Source: Streptosporangiaceae bacterium
Lineage (GTDB): Bacteria; Actinomycetota; Actinomycetes; Streptosporangiales; Streptosporangiaceae
Length of the DNA stretch: 38,675 bases
Assembly: GCA_025964695.1 (NCBI GenBank)
Contig: JAOPYK010000197.1
Coordinates: forward strand, 1-38,675
Direction: 5' to 3'
The notes below the pieces were generated by a model. That model saw only the letters and a list, made by a program, of their open reading frames with translations. It did no database searches and was not told the origin of the DNA. The translations under genes and the position numbers were made by a program. Shown here piece after piece: positions 29,169-36,296 of this stretch. Every line of letters starts with the position of its first letter. The stretch's first letter is position 1.

Positions 29169-29993
29169 ATGCCGGAACGCCACATCGTCCCCGACCGCAC
29201 CCAGGCGGCCATCCAGCTGTCGGACGTCTCGATCCGCGTTCCCGGCCGTACGCTGCTGGCCGGGGTGAACTGGCGGGTCGAGTACGGAGAGCACTGGGTC
29301 GTGCTGGGCCGCAACGGCGCGGGCAAGTCCACCATGCTTTCAATGGCCTCGGCCGAGCGCCATCCCAGCGCGGGCACCGCGTCGGTGCTCGGTCACCGGC
29401 TGGGCCGGGTGGATCTGCGTGAACTCCGCAGCCATCTCGGGCTGGTCACCACCGGCCAGCGGCTGCTCGACGCGGAGAACGCCACCGCTCACACCGTCGT
29501 GCTCACCGGCCACACCGGGACGATCCAGCCGTTGTGGGACCGGTATGACGAGGAGGTACGGGCCCGGGCTCGGGCGATGCTGGCCGATGTCGGCTGCGCG
29601 GAACTGACGGACCGGCCGATCCGGGTCTGCTCCCAAGGAGAGCGGGCCCGGGTCCGCATCGCCCGGGCACTGATGGCGGACCCGGCCCTGTTGCTGCTGG
29701 ACGAGCCGTTCGCCGGGCTCGACCTGCCCGCCCGCGAGGACCTCATCGACGCGCTGCACAATCTGGCCCTCACCCGGCCGGAGCTGACGACGGTGCTGGT
29801 CACGCACCATCTGGAAGAGATCCCGGAGACGGCGACCCATGCCGTGCTCGTCCGTGACGGAGCGGTTCTCGCCTCGGGCGCGCTGGACGCCGTACTCACC
29901 GGAGAGCGGCTGAGCGCCTGCTTCGGCCGGCCACTGCGCGTCCATCACCAGGACGGCCGCTGGTCGGTGCAGACCGCACGGCAACTCATCTGA
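29169..29993 (+). CDS. ABC transporter ATP-binding protein (stand-alone)
   Basis: The 274-residue protein is a single nucleotide-binding domain: Walker A GRNGAGKS at 47-54, signature CSQGE at 154-158 (in place of LSGGQ), Walker B LLLLDEP at 174-180, and the H-loop in LVTHHLEEIP. No permease or binding protein lies beside it. It resembles the ModF/iron-type or molybdate-like cytosolic ATPases found alone in actinobacteria. The ATG has GGAG seven bases upstream. The 266 bases before it hold the VIT/VWA terminator and no gene. Confidence 0.88.
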   Translation: MPERHIVPDRTQAAIQLSDVSIRVPGRTLLAGVNWRVEYGEHWVVLGRNGAGKSTMLSMASAERHPSAGTASVLGHRLGRVDLRELRSHLGLVTTGQRLLDAENATAHTVVLTGHTGTIQPLWDRYDEEVRARARAMLADVGCAELTDRPIRVCSQGERARVRIARALMADPALLLLDEPFAGLDLPAREDLIDALHNLALTRPELTTVLVTHHLEEIPETATHAVLVRDGAVLASGALDAVLTGERLSACFGRPLRVHHQDGRWSVQTARQLI

Positions 29994-30143
29994 CGCGATC
30001 TCCGCCTGCGCACGGGCCTGGTCCGGTCCGACTGTGCCGGCCTGTTCCGGACCTCTTTCGGAGCTGGTTCCGGGCGCCGTCCGGAAACCTTGCGCGGTTA
30101 TCGTACGTACTCTCTTATGAAGATGGACGGCCGAGGAGTGACG

Positions 30144-30851
30144 ATGGCGACCAACGGTCCGAGCGCGGAAGCGATGATCGCCGAGGCTCGCAAGGCACTG
30201 TGGGTGATGGTCACCTTCCTGGCCGTCATCTGGAGCGTCCAGGTGATGAACTGGGCCCTGGGCTACCACCTGAGCCATGACCTGGGTGTCCGGGCCCGCG
30301 ACGTGGGCAGCCTTCCCGACATCTTCACCTCGCCGTTGCTGCACGGGAGCTGGGCGCATATCGAGGGCAACTCGGGCCCGCTGTTCATCTTCGGTTTTCT
30401 CGCGGCCTACCGCGGAGTCAAGAAGTTCCTCGCACTGACCGTCCTCATCGTGATCGTCGGTGGCCTGGGCGAGTGGTTCACCTCTCCTACCAACACGGTG
30501 ACCGTAGGCGCCAGCGGCCTGGTCTTCGGCTACCTCGGGTACGTGATCGTGCGCGGCATCTTCGACCGGCACACGATCGACCTCGTGATCGGCCTGGTCA
30601 TGGCGCTCTGCTTCGCCTACCAGTTCACGGCCCTGCTCCCCGCCAACGGCATCAGCTGGCAGGGGCACGTCTTCGGCCTCGTCGCCGGTGTCCTCGGCGG
30701 CTGGATCTTCCGTGACCGCCGCTTCGCCACGGCCCCTGCCACGGCCGCGAAGACCGCGAAGACCGCGAAGGGCTCGTCCGCGCGGACCGGGGAGGCCGCC
30801 CCGGGCGGTACCGCGGCCCTGCTCAAGGAACTGGACGACCTCGGCCTCTGA
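30144..30851 (+). CDS. Rhomboid-family intramembrane serine protease
   Basis: The 235-residue membrane protein has six hydrophobic helices. Rhomboid landmarks are present: HGSWAHIEGNS (67-77) with the conserved His and Asn, the catalytic serine loop VGASGLVFG (Ser124), and the catalytic His175 in WQGHVFGLVAGVLGG. It should therefore be active against membrane-spanning substrates, which are unknown. The tail is rich in Ala, Lys and Thr. The start MATNGPSAEA is chosen for the GAGGAG upstream; an ATG 27 bases earlier is less likely. The following gene starts 16 bases after its stop. Confidence 0.85.
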   Translation: MATNGPSAEAMIAEARKALWVMVTFLAVIWSVQVMNWALGYHLSHDLGVRARDVGSLPDIFTSPLLHGSWAHIEGNSGPLFIFGFLAAYRGVKKFLALTVLIVIVGGLGEWFTSPTNTVTVGASGLVFGYLGYVIVRGIFDRHTIDLVIGLVMALCFAYQFTALLPANGISWQGHVFGLVAGVLGGWIFRDRRFATAPATAAKTAKTAKGSSARTGEAAPGGTAALLKELDDLGL

Positions 30852-30867
30852 GCCGGGGCCGGTCCAC

Positions 30868-31734
30868 ATGGGTACGGGAGAGGTGCGCGTCGCGAACGGG
30901 CACTCACGGCGGCACGGCAGCCTTGAGTCCCTCGGCCTCGCCATCGGCCCGCTGTCGAATCCGCTCACCTACCCCGGCCGGATGGCCGGCTGGCCCGGCC
31001 TGCTCCTCGATGATGTCTTTCTGCGGGTCAGTCCGCTCGCCGGGACCCCGCTCGGCCGGTGGCCCGTGGCGGGTGGAAACGGCAGCGCCGGTCCTGATGT
31101 CCAGCTGATCGACAACGTGCTCCGCGGGCTCGGCCGGCCGGCCGTCTCCGAGCGCCACGTGGTCGTCTCCATCGGAAGCAATGCCGCCCCGGCGCAGATC
31201 CACGCCAAGTTCACCAGCAGGAACGTCCAGGTGGCCCTGCCGATGATCAGGGCCGAGGTCCACGGCATCCGCGCCGGGGTCTCGGCCCATGTGAGCCGGC
31301 CCGGCTACCTTCCCGCGACGCCCGTCGCCGACCCGGACCATGTCTGTTCGCTGGTCCTTCTCTGGCTCGACGACGACCAACTCGCCGCGCTGGACGACAC
31401 GGAGCCGAACTACCACCGCGTACGCCTCCCATCGGATTCGTTCACCGTGTCACTGCCCTCGGGAGAACGCCTGTACGACCCGTACTGCTATGTGAGCAGG
31501 CACGGCTGCATCGTGGACGGCCAGGGCGTTCCGCGACCGCTGAGGAGCCAGCATGAGCTGATCTCCGACCTGCTCGCCGGCAGTCCGGATCTACGGCGAC
31601 TGTGCGGTGTCACTCCGCTGGAGTGGCTCACCAGCACCTCTGCCCTGGAGGTTCGCGACCGGGTCCGCGCTGTGCTCCGGCAGGAGCGGCTCGTCCTGCA
31701 CCAAGCGGAGTTCGCCGATCTCCCCACGGCCTGA
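30868..31734 (+). CDS. Uncharacterised protein, possibly gamma-glutamylcyclotransferase-like
   Basis: The 288-residue soluble protein contains HVVVSIGSNAAPAQIHAKF near residue 90 and later VHGIRAGVSAHVSRPGYLPATP and LDDTEPNYHRVRL. The early SIGSN segment and the later LDDxEP.YHR segment faintly recall the gamma-glutamylcyclotransferase fold (YGSN loop, acidic residue before Y.R), but this is only a guess. No signal peptide or membrane helix is seen. The exact start is unsure: a GTG shortly after the ATG has GGGAGAGG before it. It follows the rhomboid gene by 16 bases and probably shares its transcript. The gene ends where the decayed region begins. Confidence 0.6.
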   Translation: MGTGEVRVANGHSRRHGSLESLGLAIGPLSNPLTYPGRMAGWPGLLLDDVFLRVSPLAGTPLGRWPVAGGNGSAGPDVQLIDNVLRGLGRPAVSERHVVVSIGSNAAPAQIHAKFTSRNVQVALPMIRAEVHGIRAGVSAHVSRPGYLPATPVADPDHVCSLVLLWLDDDQLAALDDTEPNYHRVRLPSDSFTVSLPSGERLYDPYCYVSRHGCIVDGQGVPRPLRSQHELISDLLAGSPDLRRLCGVTPLEWLTSTSALEVRDRVRAVLRQERLVLHQAEFADLPTA

Positions 31735-31737
31735 TGA

Positions 31738-31857
31738 TCCACCCGGGTTCAGATCAGCACCGAAACCGTCCTGACGGATGTCGCCGCGGCGCTCACCAAG
31801 CTGTTCGACGTCGTCGCGACCAAGGACATCGCGAACTGCGAGGCCTCGCCCGGATAG
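31738..31857 (+). pseudogene. Possible C-terminal gene remnant
   Basis: The frame is open without a start from 31738 and reads STRVQISTETVLTDVAAALT followed by KLFDVVATKDIANCE, ending at a TAG inside the tRNA-like fragment. The amphipathic character suggests real coding history. I cannot name the family. Confidence 0.3.
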
Positions 31858-31890
31858 CCCAATCGGCAGAGGCAACCCGTCAAACTCAGG
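31848..31890 (+). pseudogene. 5' half of a tRNA-like sequence
   Basis: GCCCGGA, TA, then GCCC-AATCGGCAGA-GGC match the 5' acceptor strand, positions 8-9 and the D-arm of a tRNA, and a TCAAAC segment follows where an anticodon loop would be (CAA would be Leu). No anticodon stem pairs and no T-arm or matching 3' acceptor strand follows. Its D-loop (31862-31871) is the exact reverse complement of CTCTGCCGAT at 31913-31922, which would compete with a tRNA fold. Most likely a broken tRNA gene. Confidence 0.5.
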
Positions 31891-31922
31891 CTCTCGCTCC
31901 AGATTCAGCATTCTCTGCCGAT

Positions 31923-32059
31923 CGCCAGATCGACCGGGGGCGGACGAGCACGTTGGATGCCGGTTCAAGTCCGGCCTGCGGCGCCATTCATGCCGCGGTA
32001 GTTCAGAGGCAGAACACAACGGACTAAGGACTGATCCGCCTCCTTAAACGACGCTGGCG
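31923..32059 (+). ncRNA. Permuted tRNA-like RNA, candidate YrlA-type Y RNA
   Basis: The order of parts is reversed against a tRNA. First come CGTTG (31951-31955), the T-arm GCCGG-TTCAAGT-CCGGC (31959-31975), and CTGCGGC (31976-31982) followed by GCCA. Five bases later come GCCGCGG (31992-31998), TA, the D-arm GTTC-AGAGGCA-GAAC (32001-32015), A, and CAACG (32017-32021). The acceptor halves pair over 7 bp with one G-U, and CAACG pairs with CGTTG as the anticodon stem. The stem continues outward: GGGGGCGGA (31936-31944) with TCCGCCTCC (32035-32043), TCG with CGA, and CGCCAG (31923-31928) with CTGGCG (32054-32059). Bacterial YrlA Y RNAs combine a tRNA-mimic module with an end-paired, Ro60-binding stem, and a TROVE remnant lies about 4 kb away. 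A permuted or decayed tRNA remains possible. Confidence 0.55.
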
Positions 32060-32083
32060 TGCACAGCACGGTGGTACATCCAA

Positions 32084-32118
32084 GGGCCCCGGCAAGATGG
32101 CTACTCTTGTCGGGGCCC
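32084..32118. terminator. Strong hairpin downstream of the tRNA-like RNA
   Basis: GGGCCCCGGCAAGA (32084-32097) pairs with TCTTGTCGGGGCCC (32105-32118), 14 pairs with a single G-U, around a 7-base loop. It would end transcription of the tRNA-like RNA. Confidence 0.75.
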
Positions 32119-32121
32119 GCT

Positions 32122-32162
32122 GCCGCCTGAGCAGGAATACCCACTGCTCCCGCTCAGGCGGC
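32122..32162. terminator. Second hairpin, downstream of the LPXTG gene
   Basis: GCCGCCTGAGC (32122-32132) pairs perfectly with GCTCAGGCGGC (32152-32162). An alternative inner pairing, GAGCAG with CTGCTC, shares bases with it. Coming from the minus strand it is the first hairpin after the LPXTG gene stop, so the two hairpins probably separate converging transcripts. Confidence 0.6.
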
Positions 32163-32250
32163 GTTCGAGTGATTTTGGATGCCCGGACCACCATTCGGCG
32201 GCCGGGCACCCGCACCTCGGTCCGGCTTCATCCCCGCTCGTTCCGCGGCA

Positions 32251-32814
32251 TCAAACCGCAGAGACGACCGCCGACTTCGAACCGGGCAGCCGCTTGCGCC
32301 GGACCGACGACAGCCACAGCAGGACGACGCCGGTCAGTACGGCGGCCCCACCGCCCACTGCCATCTTCGCGGAGTTGCGTCCCGTGAACGGGAGCTTGGC
32401 GGGCGCCGGCGCCGGCGCCGCATGAACGACGCGCGGCTTGGCGTGGTGGTGGCAGTGGAAGCACCTTGAATGTGCACAGTGCTGGTTGTGGCCCTCGGAG
32501 TGCGAGTGGCTCTTGTGATTTTGGCGGACTTTTACTCTCACCGAGGTGTCGTCCTGCTGGCGGGACTTGGGCCCTTCGCCCTGGTCTCTGCCCTCCTCGA
32601 TGCCCTGGTTTCCGTCGCCGCCCTCCTCGCTCGGATCCGGCTCGTACATCCGGCCGGTGTTGGGCGCAATGGCGCTGACGGATGAGGCCGCCTTGAGGTG
32701 CTCGGCCGAGGCGGCCGAGGCACTCGATGCGGCAGGAATGGACGTGGCGGCGCAGAGGGCGAACATCGCCGCCGCCTCGACTGCGAACAGGGTCAATATG
32801 CGGTGACCGCGCAT
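32251..32814 (-). CDS. LPXTG-type surface protein with His/Cys-rich segment
   Basis: The 187-residue product has a signal peptide (ILTLFAVEAAAMFALCAATS), a sortase motif LPFTG at 141-145, a membrane helix (about 151-169) and a positively charged end (VRRKRLP), so it should be linked to the cell wall by sortase. The mature part is only about 105 residues: an acidic stretch rich in Glu, Gly and Asp, then a segment (100-124) with nine His and three Cys, including HCAHSRCFHCHHH. That segment could bind metal ions. The start has GGGAGA upstream; a start 42 bases earlier would break the signal peptide. The gene lies within the low-GC, decayed region. Confidence 0.8.
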   Translation of the reverse strand: MRGHRILTLFAVEAAAMFALCAATSIPAASSASAASAEHLKAASSVSAIAPNTGRMYEPDPSEEGGDGNQGIEEGRDQGEGPKSRQQDDTSVRVKVRQNHKSHSHSEGHNQHCAHSRCFHCHHHAKPRVVHAAPAPAPAKLPFTGRNSAKMAVGGGAAVLTGVVLLWLSSVRRKRLPGSKSAVVSAV

Positions 32815-33184
32815 CTTTTCTCTCCCAGAAAGGCAAAATTTGGTTCCGATGAGCATTTGAATACGCTCCGGACTCCTTCGACTTACCCATTTCCGCAGCC
32901 GAAATCACCTTGGCCGCAACGCTTTGATCACTCAAAACGTTCCGCCGTTCATGTCCGGAAGAATCAATCCTTACCAACATCGAAAGCCGTTTTACCGGTA
33001 GATCAACTTCATTTACCGCCCAAAACCTCAATACGGGGATGCGCTATTTTATTAGGACAGTTCCGGCGCGTCGCGCAGACATGCACCACACTCCGTACGC
33101 ACGGCCCTCGGCGCGGCTGGTTGGGCACAGGGCTGAGCTTTTGGCCCCAGAACGTGCCCCACCTGGTGCCAGCGCCCTCACCTG
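32815..33184. other. AT-rich stretch without a gene
   Basis: This stretch, especially 32850-33060, has clearly lower GC than its surroundings. It contains no coding sequence I can support, although short frames exist on both strands. It includes the upstream region and probable promoter of the LPXTG gene. The base composition suggests foreign origin or relaxed selection. Confidence 0.5.
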
Positions 33185-33411
33185 GACACACGCTCCGATC
33201 AGCTCTACGTCTTCCACGAAGGCAGCGCTCTGGAGCTAGCGCTGGTCGACAGCGGCGCGTGCCGAGGAGTTCGCAGACCAACTGGCCGACGCCATCCGGC
33301 CCATGCCCGGGGTTAAGTCCGCCGAGACCCTCGCTGATGAGCCGCACGTGCAACAAGGTCGAGGCCGGCAGAGATGTCGAAATCTTGAAGGCCTTGCGCG
33401 ACAAGACCTGA
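33185..33411 (+). pseudogene. Gene remnant with two frameshifts
   Basis: Coding-like sequence passes through three frames. DTRSDQLYVFHEGSALELAL comes first (from 33185), then EEFADQLADAIRPMPGVKSA (around 33260-33350), then RDVEILKALRDKT followed by a stop at 33409-33411. Each segment has protein-like composition and each change is in the same direction, so two single-base changes would explain it. I do not recognise the protein. Confidence 0.5.
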
Positions 33412-33511
33412 CCAACTCAGCCGCCCGGCCCCGGAACCCACCGCCATGCATGGCCCGGAGCCGGTGCCATCCAGATTGCGCCAGACGACACCCGACGCCG
33501 AGGGGCCGACG

Positions 33512-33784
33512 ATGCCCAACCCTATGACCGCTGTTCCCGACTGGCCGCTGTACACCCTGGCCGCGCTCGGCCCGCTGGTGCTGGGTCCAGCTGTGTTCTG
33601 GGCTCGCGCGCCGGGGCCGGCGACGCGAACGGCGCAGCCGGCCGCTAACCCCTACCGCGTCGGCCAGCCCGTGATGTGGTCCCTGGCCACGTGGATGGGC
33701 TGGGCGATGTGGCTTGCTGCTCCGATCGTGGTCGGTATGGGCCTGATCACGCTCCTGGTGGTCCGGATCGCTTGCGAGTGGGTT
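33512..33784 (+). pseudogene. Membrane protein gene truncated at its 3' end
   Basis: From the ATG at 33512, with GAGGGG upstream, the frame reads a short Pro/Trp-rich start, a helix (YTLAALGPLVLGPAVFWA), NPYRVGQPVMWSLATWMG and a second helix (AAPIVVGMGLITLLVVRIA). After CEWVLRPRLG it continues without a stop to 34174, but from 33785 on it is only the antisense of the VOC gene. The real 3' end seems lost at a junction near 33785. A read-through product is possible but would be meaningless after about residue 91. Two-helix proteins of this size are common on actinobacterial plasmids and integrated elements; I cannot name this one. Confidence 0.5.
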
Positions 33785-34201
33785 CTACGCCCTCGGCTGG
33801 GTGAAGCGGATGTGGTTGCCGAAGGGGTCGCGGAGGCCGCAGTCGGTTCCGTACGGGCGGTCGGTGGGTTCCTCGGTGAACTCGACGCCCCGGCCCAGCA
33901 GCGTCTCGTACGTCTTGCGGCAGTCGTCCGTGCTGAAGATGAGCTGCCCACCCATCACGCCCTTGGTCACCAGCTCGCGGACCTGCTGCGCCGTCTCCTC
34001 GGACATCGCCGGAGTGCCCGGCTTCTCCAGCAGGATTTGGCGCTCCGGGTGACCGGGGACGCTGACGGTCAGCCAGCGCATGAAGCCCAGGTCGACGTCG
34101 GCGTTGACCTCCAGGCCAAGCTTGCCGACGTAGAAGTCGAGGGCCTCGTCCTGGTCGAGGACGTATATCTGTGAGTGCGTGATGCCGTTGAACATGTGCA
34201 T
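33785..34201 (-). CDS. VOC-family (glyoxalase-like) protein
   Basis: The 138-residue protein has two beta-alpha-beta-beta-beta units. The first reads ITHSQIYVLDQDEALDFYVG with LGLEVNADV, the second GGQLIFSTDDCRKTYETLLGRGVEFTEEP and ends DPFGNHIRFTQ. The metal-ligand positions (His in THSQIYV, Glu/Gln around QILLEKP, His/Asp near the ends) are partly kept. Substrates of this broad family range from methylglyoxal adducts to antibiotics. The start at MHMFNGITHS is preferred; two nearby starts are possible. It lies 72 bases after the AraC-type gene on the same strand, a pairing seen often. Confidence 0.85.
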   Translation of the reverse strand: MHMFNGITHSQIYVLDQDEALDFYVGKLGLEVNADVDLGFMRWLTVSVPGHPERQILLEKPGTPAMSEETAQQVRELVTKGVMGGQLIFSTDDCRKTYETLLGRGVEFTEEPTDRPYGTDCGLRDPFGNHIRFTQPRA

Positions 34202-34273
34202 CACGCTACCGGGCAAGCCGGACGAAAACTTATCCGAAACTGCTCAGTCGGACGGTACGGGCAGTGCGGACGG

Positions 34274-34666
34274 TCAGGCGCTCGGCCGCATCCACGCCAT
34301 CGTGAAGCACGTCGGTACGCCCGTGGCCGCCGCTTCCTTGCGGTACGTCCTCGGTGACCGGCCGACGATGTCGCGGAACGTGCGGCTGAAGGTTCCTGGG
34401 CTGCCGAAGCCGACTTGGAAGCAGATGTCCGTCACACGGCGGTCGGTCTCCCGCAGCAGGAACATCGCACGCTCCACACGGCGGCGCTGCAGGTAGCGGT
34501 GCGGCGTCTCGCCGAACGTGGCCCGGAAGGTGCGCGTGAAGTGCGCCTCCGACACATGGGCGATCTGGGCCAGGGCCGGAACGTCCAGCGGCTGCGCGTA
34601 GGCGCGGTCCATCGCATCCCGTGCCCGAAGCATGCGGCGGTTGGTCTCTTCTGCAGCGCGGCTCAC
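34274..34666 (-). CDS. AraC-family transcriptional regulator (DNA-binding domain only)
   Basis: The 130-residue protein is essentially a bare AraC DNA-binding domain with both helix-turn-helix units: LDVPALAQIAHVSEAHFTRTF and VTDICFQVGFGSPGTFSRTF, the latter followed by GRSPRTYR. No N-terminal sensing domain is present, so effector sensing would need another route. It probably controls the VOC gene just downstream. Confidence 0.9.
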   Translation of the reverse strand: MSRAAEETNRRMLRARDAMDRAYAQPLDVPALAQIAHVSEAHFTRTFRATFGETPHRYLQRRRVERAMFLLRETDRRVTDICFQVGFGSPGTFSRTFRDIVGRSPRTYRKEAAATGVPTCFTMAWMRPSA

Positions 34667-34994
34667 GGCGCCATCACACCACGCTGGTCCGCCGTCCGTG
34701 ACAGATCCGGTGAGCGATCAGCTCGGCTCGGCCTGAAGCCGGATCCCGAGGGACTGCGAGGCGGCGCCGTACGCCTACACGCCCAAGGCCTCGTTGACGG
34801 CGTCCAGGTCACCCTCTGGGCTGAGTTCCGGGCGGGTCGGCCCCTCGGCGGGGATGATCGTTGATCTTCGTGAGGAGAGGCCGCCAAGGTGCAGCTTCAG
34901 GTCAAGGCTGCGCGTCCAGCCGGAAGAATGGCCGTTGATCTTCGCGTGCGGAGAGGCGGTCACGGCCGGGCGACCAGCGGAAGCGGTTGCCGAT
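34667..34994. other. Intergenic stretch with an imperfect direct repeat
   Basis: No gene can be supported here. A short minus-strand frame (34775-34963) exists but lacks recognisable features. The block GTTGATCTTCGTGAGGAGAGG (about 34861) recurs as GTTGATCTTCGCGTGCGGAGAGG (about 34934), an imperfect direct repeat some 70 bases apart that could be a regulatory site or a trace of a lost element. Confidence 0.35.
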
Positions 34995-35780
34995 CTACTT
35001 GATGCACGTGATGTAGACCGACATCCCGCCGGTGGAGGACGGGCTGCTGTTTACTCCCATCAGCCATGCGGTACCGGACTGTCCGGCGTGAGCCGCAACG
35101 TAGTTTTTAACAATGGGTTCGTAAACGGCGGGGTACCCGCCGATGATCTCAACGTTCTGCTCCGTCTGACCAACATCCAGCACGTAGCCGCCGCTAACGA
35201 CGTAGTAACCAGCAGGACACACGAAGGCAGGGAAAGTCGGACCCGTACCATTAGTACTAAACGTGTAGTGCGATGGGACGGTTGTTGTTTGCACGGCTGG
35301 TCCCGCGGGCCCCTGCGGACCTGTGTCGCCTTTGGAACCTTGCGCCCCAGCCGGTCCTGCCGCCCCGTTGTCACCCTGGGGACCCTGGGGACCCGTAGCC
35401 CCGTCGGCGCCGGCGGCTCCAGCCGCTCCGGTGTCACCCTTCAGACCTTGGGGACCCGCAGCCCCGGCGGGCCCGGTCGCTCCTGCCGGTCCGGTGTCGC
35501 CCTTCAAACCTTGCGGACCCGCAGCCCCCGTAGGTCCGGTGGGTCCCGCCGGCCCAGTTGGTCCGGTCTGGTTCCAGGTGATCTGCTTGTCGCGGGGCCG
35601 GCATGTCGGCGCAGTGCTGGGGTTGGCGTGCACGTTGTAGAGCACGCCGATGCTGCTCAGACAGCCTTGATAGACGTCAGGGGTCGGCGCGGCCACGGCG
35701 ACTGCGGAACCTCCGACGGCGAGCACTGCGACCGCAGCGGCGCCGAACAGGACGCGGCGAGTGACGCGGATGCGTGTCAT
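34995..35780 (-). CDS. Secreted collagen-like (Gly-X-Y) protein
   Basis: The 261-residue product has a signal peptide ([22 protein letters not shown]), a short N-terminal domain with Cys40 and Cys60, then 30 unbroken Gly-X-Y triplets from Gly73 to Gly160. Typical triplets are [12 protein letters not shown] and GDT. A C-terminal domain (about 165-261) with Cys188 and Cys259 follows, rich in Gly, Tyr and Val. Lys-Gly-Asp sequences, which stabilise bacterial triple helices, occur three times. No sortase motif or membrane anchor is visible, so it should be released or held by the C-terminal domain. The repeats make this segment prone to slippage. It is flanked by mobile-element remains. Confidence 0.88.
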   Translation of the reverse strand: MTRIRVTRRVLFGAAAVAVLAVGGSAVAVAAPTPDVYQGCLSSIGVLYNVHANPSTAPTCRPRDKQITWNQTGPTGPAGPTGPTGAAGPQGLKGDTGPAGATGPAGAAGPQGLKGDTGAAGAAGADGATGPQGPQGDNGAAGPAGAQGSKGDTGPQGPAGPAVQTTTVPSHYTFSTNGTGPTFPAFVCPAGYYVVSGGYVLDVGQTEQNVEIIGGYPAVYEPIVKNYVAAHAGQSGTAWLMGVNSSPSSTGGMSVYITCIK

Positions 35781-35939
35781 GGGAACTCCCGGGGAGAACT
35801 AGAGAACGGTTTCGGCTTCAACTATGCGGCTAAGGCCCGGGGAACGTATCAGGTCAGAGCAGTATCTTTTAGGCCATTGCTGCCTTAGCTGACCGCGGCC
35901 AGGAAACGACTCCTCATCTCGGGCACCACCGCGAATCTC

Positions 35940-35972
35940 AAGGCTCCTCCCCTCGTTTTCGGAAGGAGCCTT
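35940..35972 (+). promoter_or_regulatory. Hairpin covering the ribosome-binding site of the TROVE remnant
   Basis: AAGGCTCCT (35940-35948) and AGGAGCCTT (35964-35972) pair perfectly over 9 bases. The right arm includes the AAGGAG that would serve as ribosome-binding site for the ATG at 35978. Either translation of the former TROVE gene was held back by this fold, or it is a terminator for something upstream. Confidence 0.5.
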
Positions 35973-35977
35973 CTTTC

Positions 35978-36135
35978 ATGGGCAAGTTCAACCGCGGCGG
36001 CGTGCAGCCGGACGTCTTCAGCGCCGTTTCCACGCAGGCGACACCGACCGGGCAGACGTTCGGAGGCGCACCCGGTACGCCCGCTCCGACGCGAAGTCCG
36101 AGCTGTTCCTCCTGGCGATCGGCATCATGCTCGAG
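35978..36135 (+). pseudogene. TROVE-domain (Ro60-like) protein remnant, N-terminal part
   Basis: The ATG at 35978 begins MGKFNRGGVQPDVFSAVSTQ and continues to FGGAPG, like the start of actinobacterial TROVE proteins (MxKFN, then a Gly-rich segment). The next family block, YARSDAKSELFLLAIGIM, is in another frame, so there is a frameshift near 36075. After that the sequence joins integrase C-terminal sequence. TROVE proteins bind Y RNAs and misfolded RNA. Only about 50 of some 500 residues remain, so no function is left. Confidence 0.6.
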
Positions 36136-36273
36136 GCCGGGGGCGCGCTGCCGGGCGTCCAGGAGATGCTCGGTCACGGCGACATCCGGGTCACCCGCGG
36201 CTACACCCACGTGGCGAGCGAACTGATGCAGGACGGCGCCCGCCGGATGGGCCAGGCACTGTTTCCCCGGTAG
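36136..36273 (+). pseudogene. Tyrosine recombinase (integrase) C-terminal remnant
   Basis: In frame with the second TROVE block comes LPGVQEMLGHGDIRVTRGYT followed by HVASELMQDGARRMGQALFPR and a stop. This is the end of a phage/plasmid integrase: the LGH box, then the catalytic Tyr in RGYTHV. The Arg boxes and the whole N-terminal part are missing. Its position next to a tRNA gene 3' end is that of an integrase of an element inserted in that tRNA. Confidence 0.8.
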
Positions 36274-36296
36274 TGGCCGGAATGGGACGGTTTGAA

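Noticed and set aside
31951-32021. tmRNA or ordinary tRNA reading of the tRNA-like sequence
   Set aside because: tmRNA lacks a true D-stem, and the G3-U70 pair and a tag reading frame are absent. A normal tRNA would need the 5' half before the 3' half, which is not the order here.
33785-34174. Read-through of the plus-strand membrane protein frame
   Set aside because: It is the antisense of an intact VOC-family gene and shows no protein features of its own.
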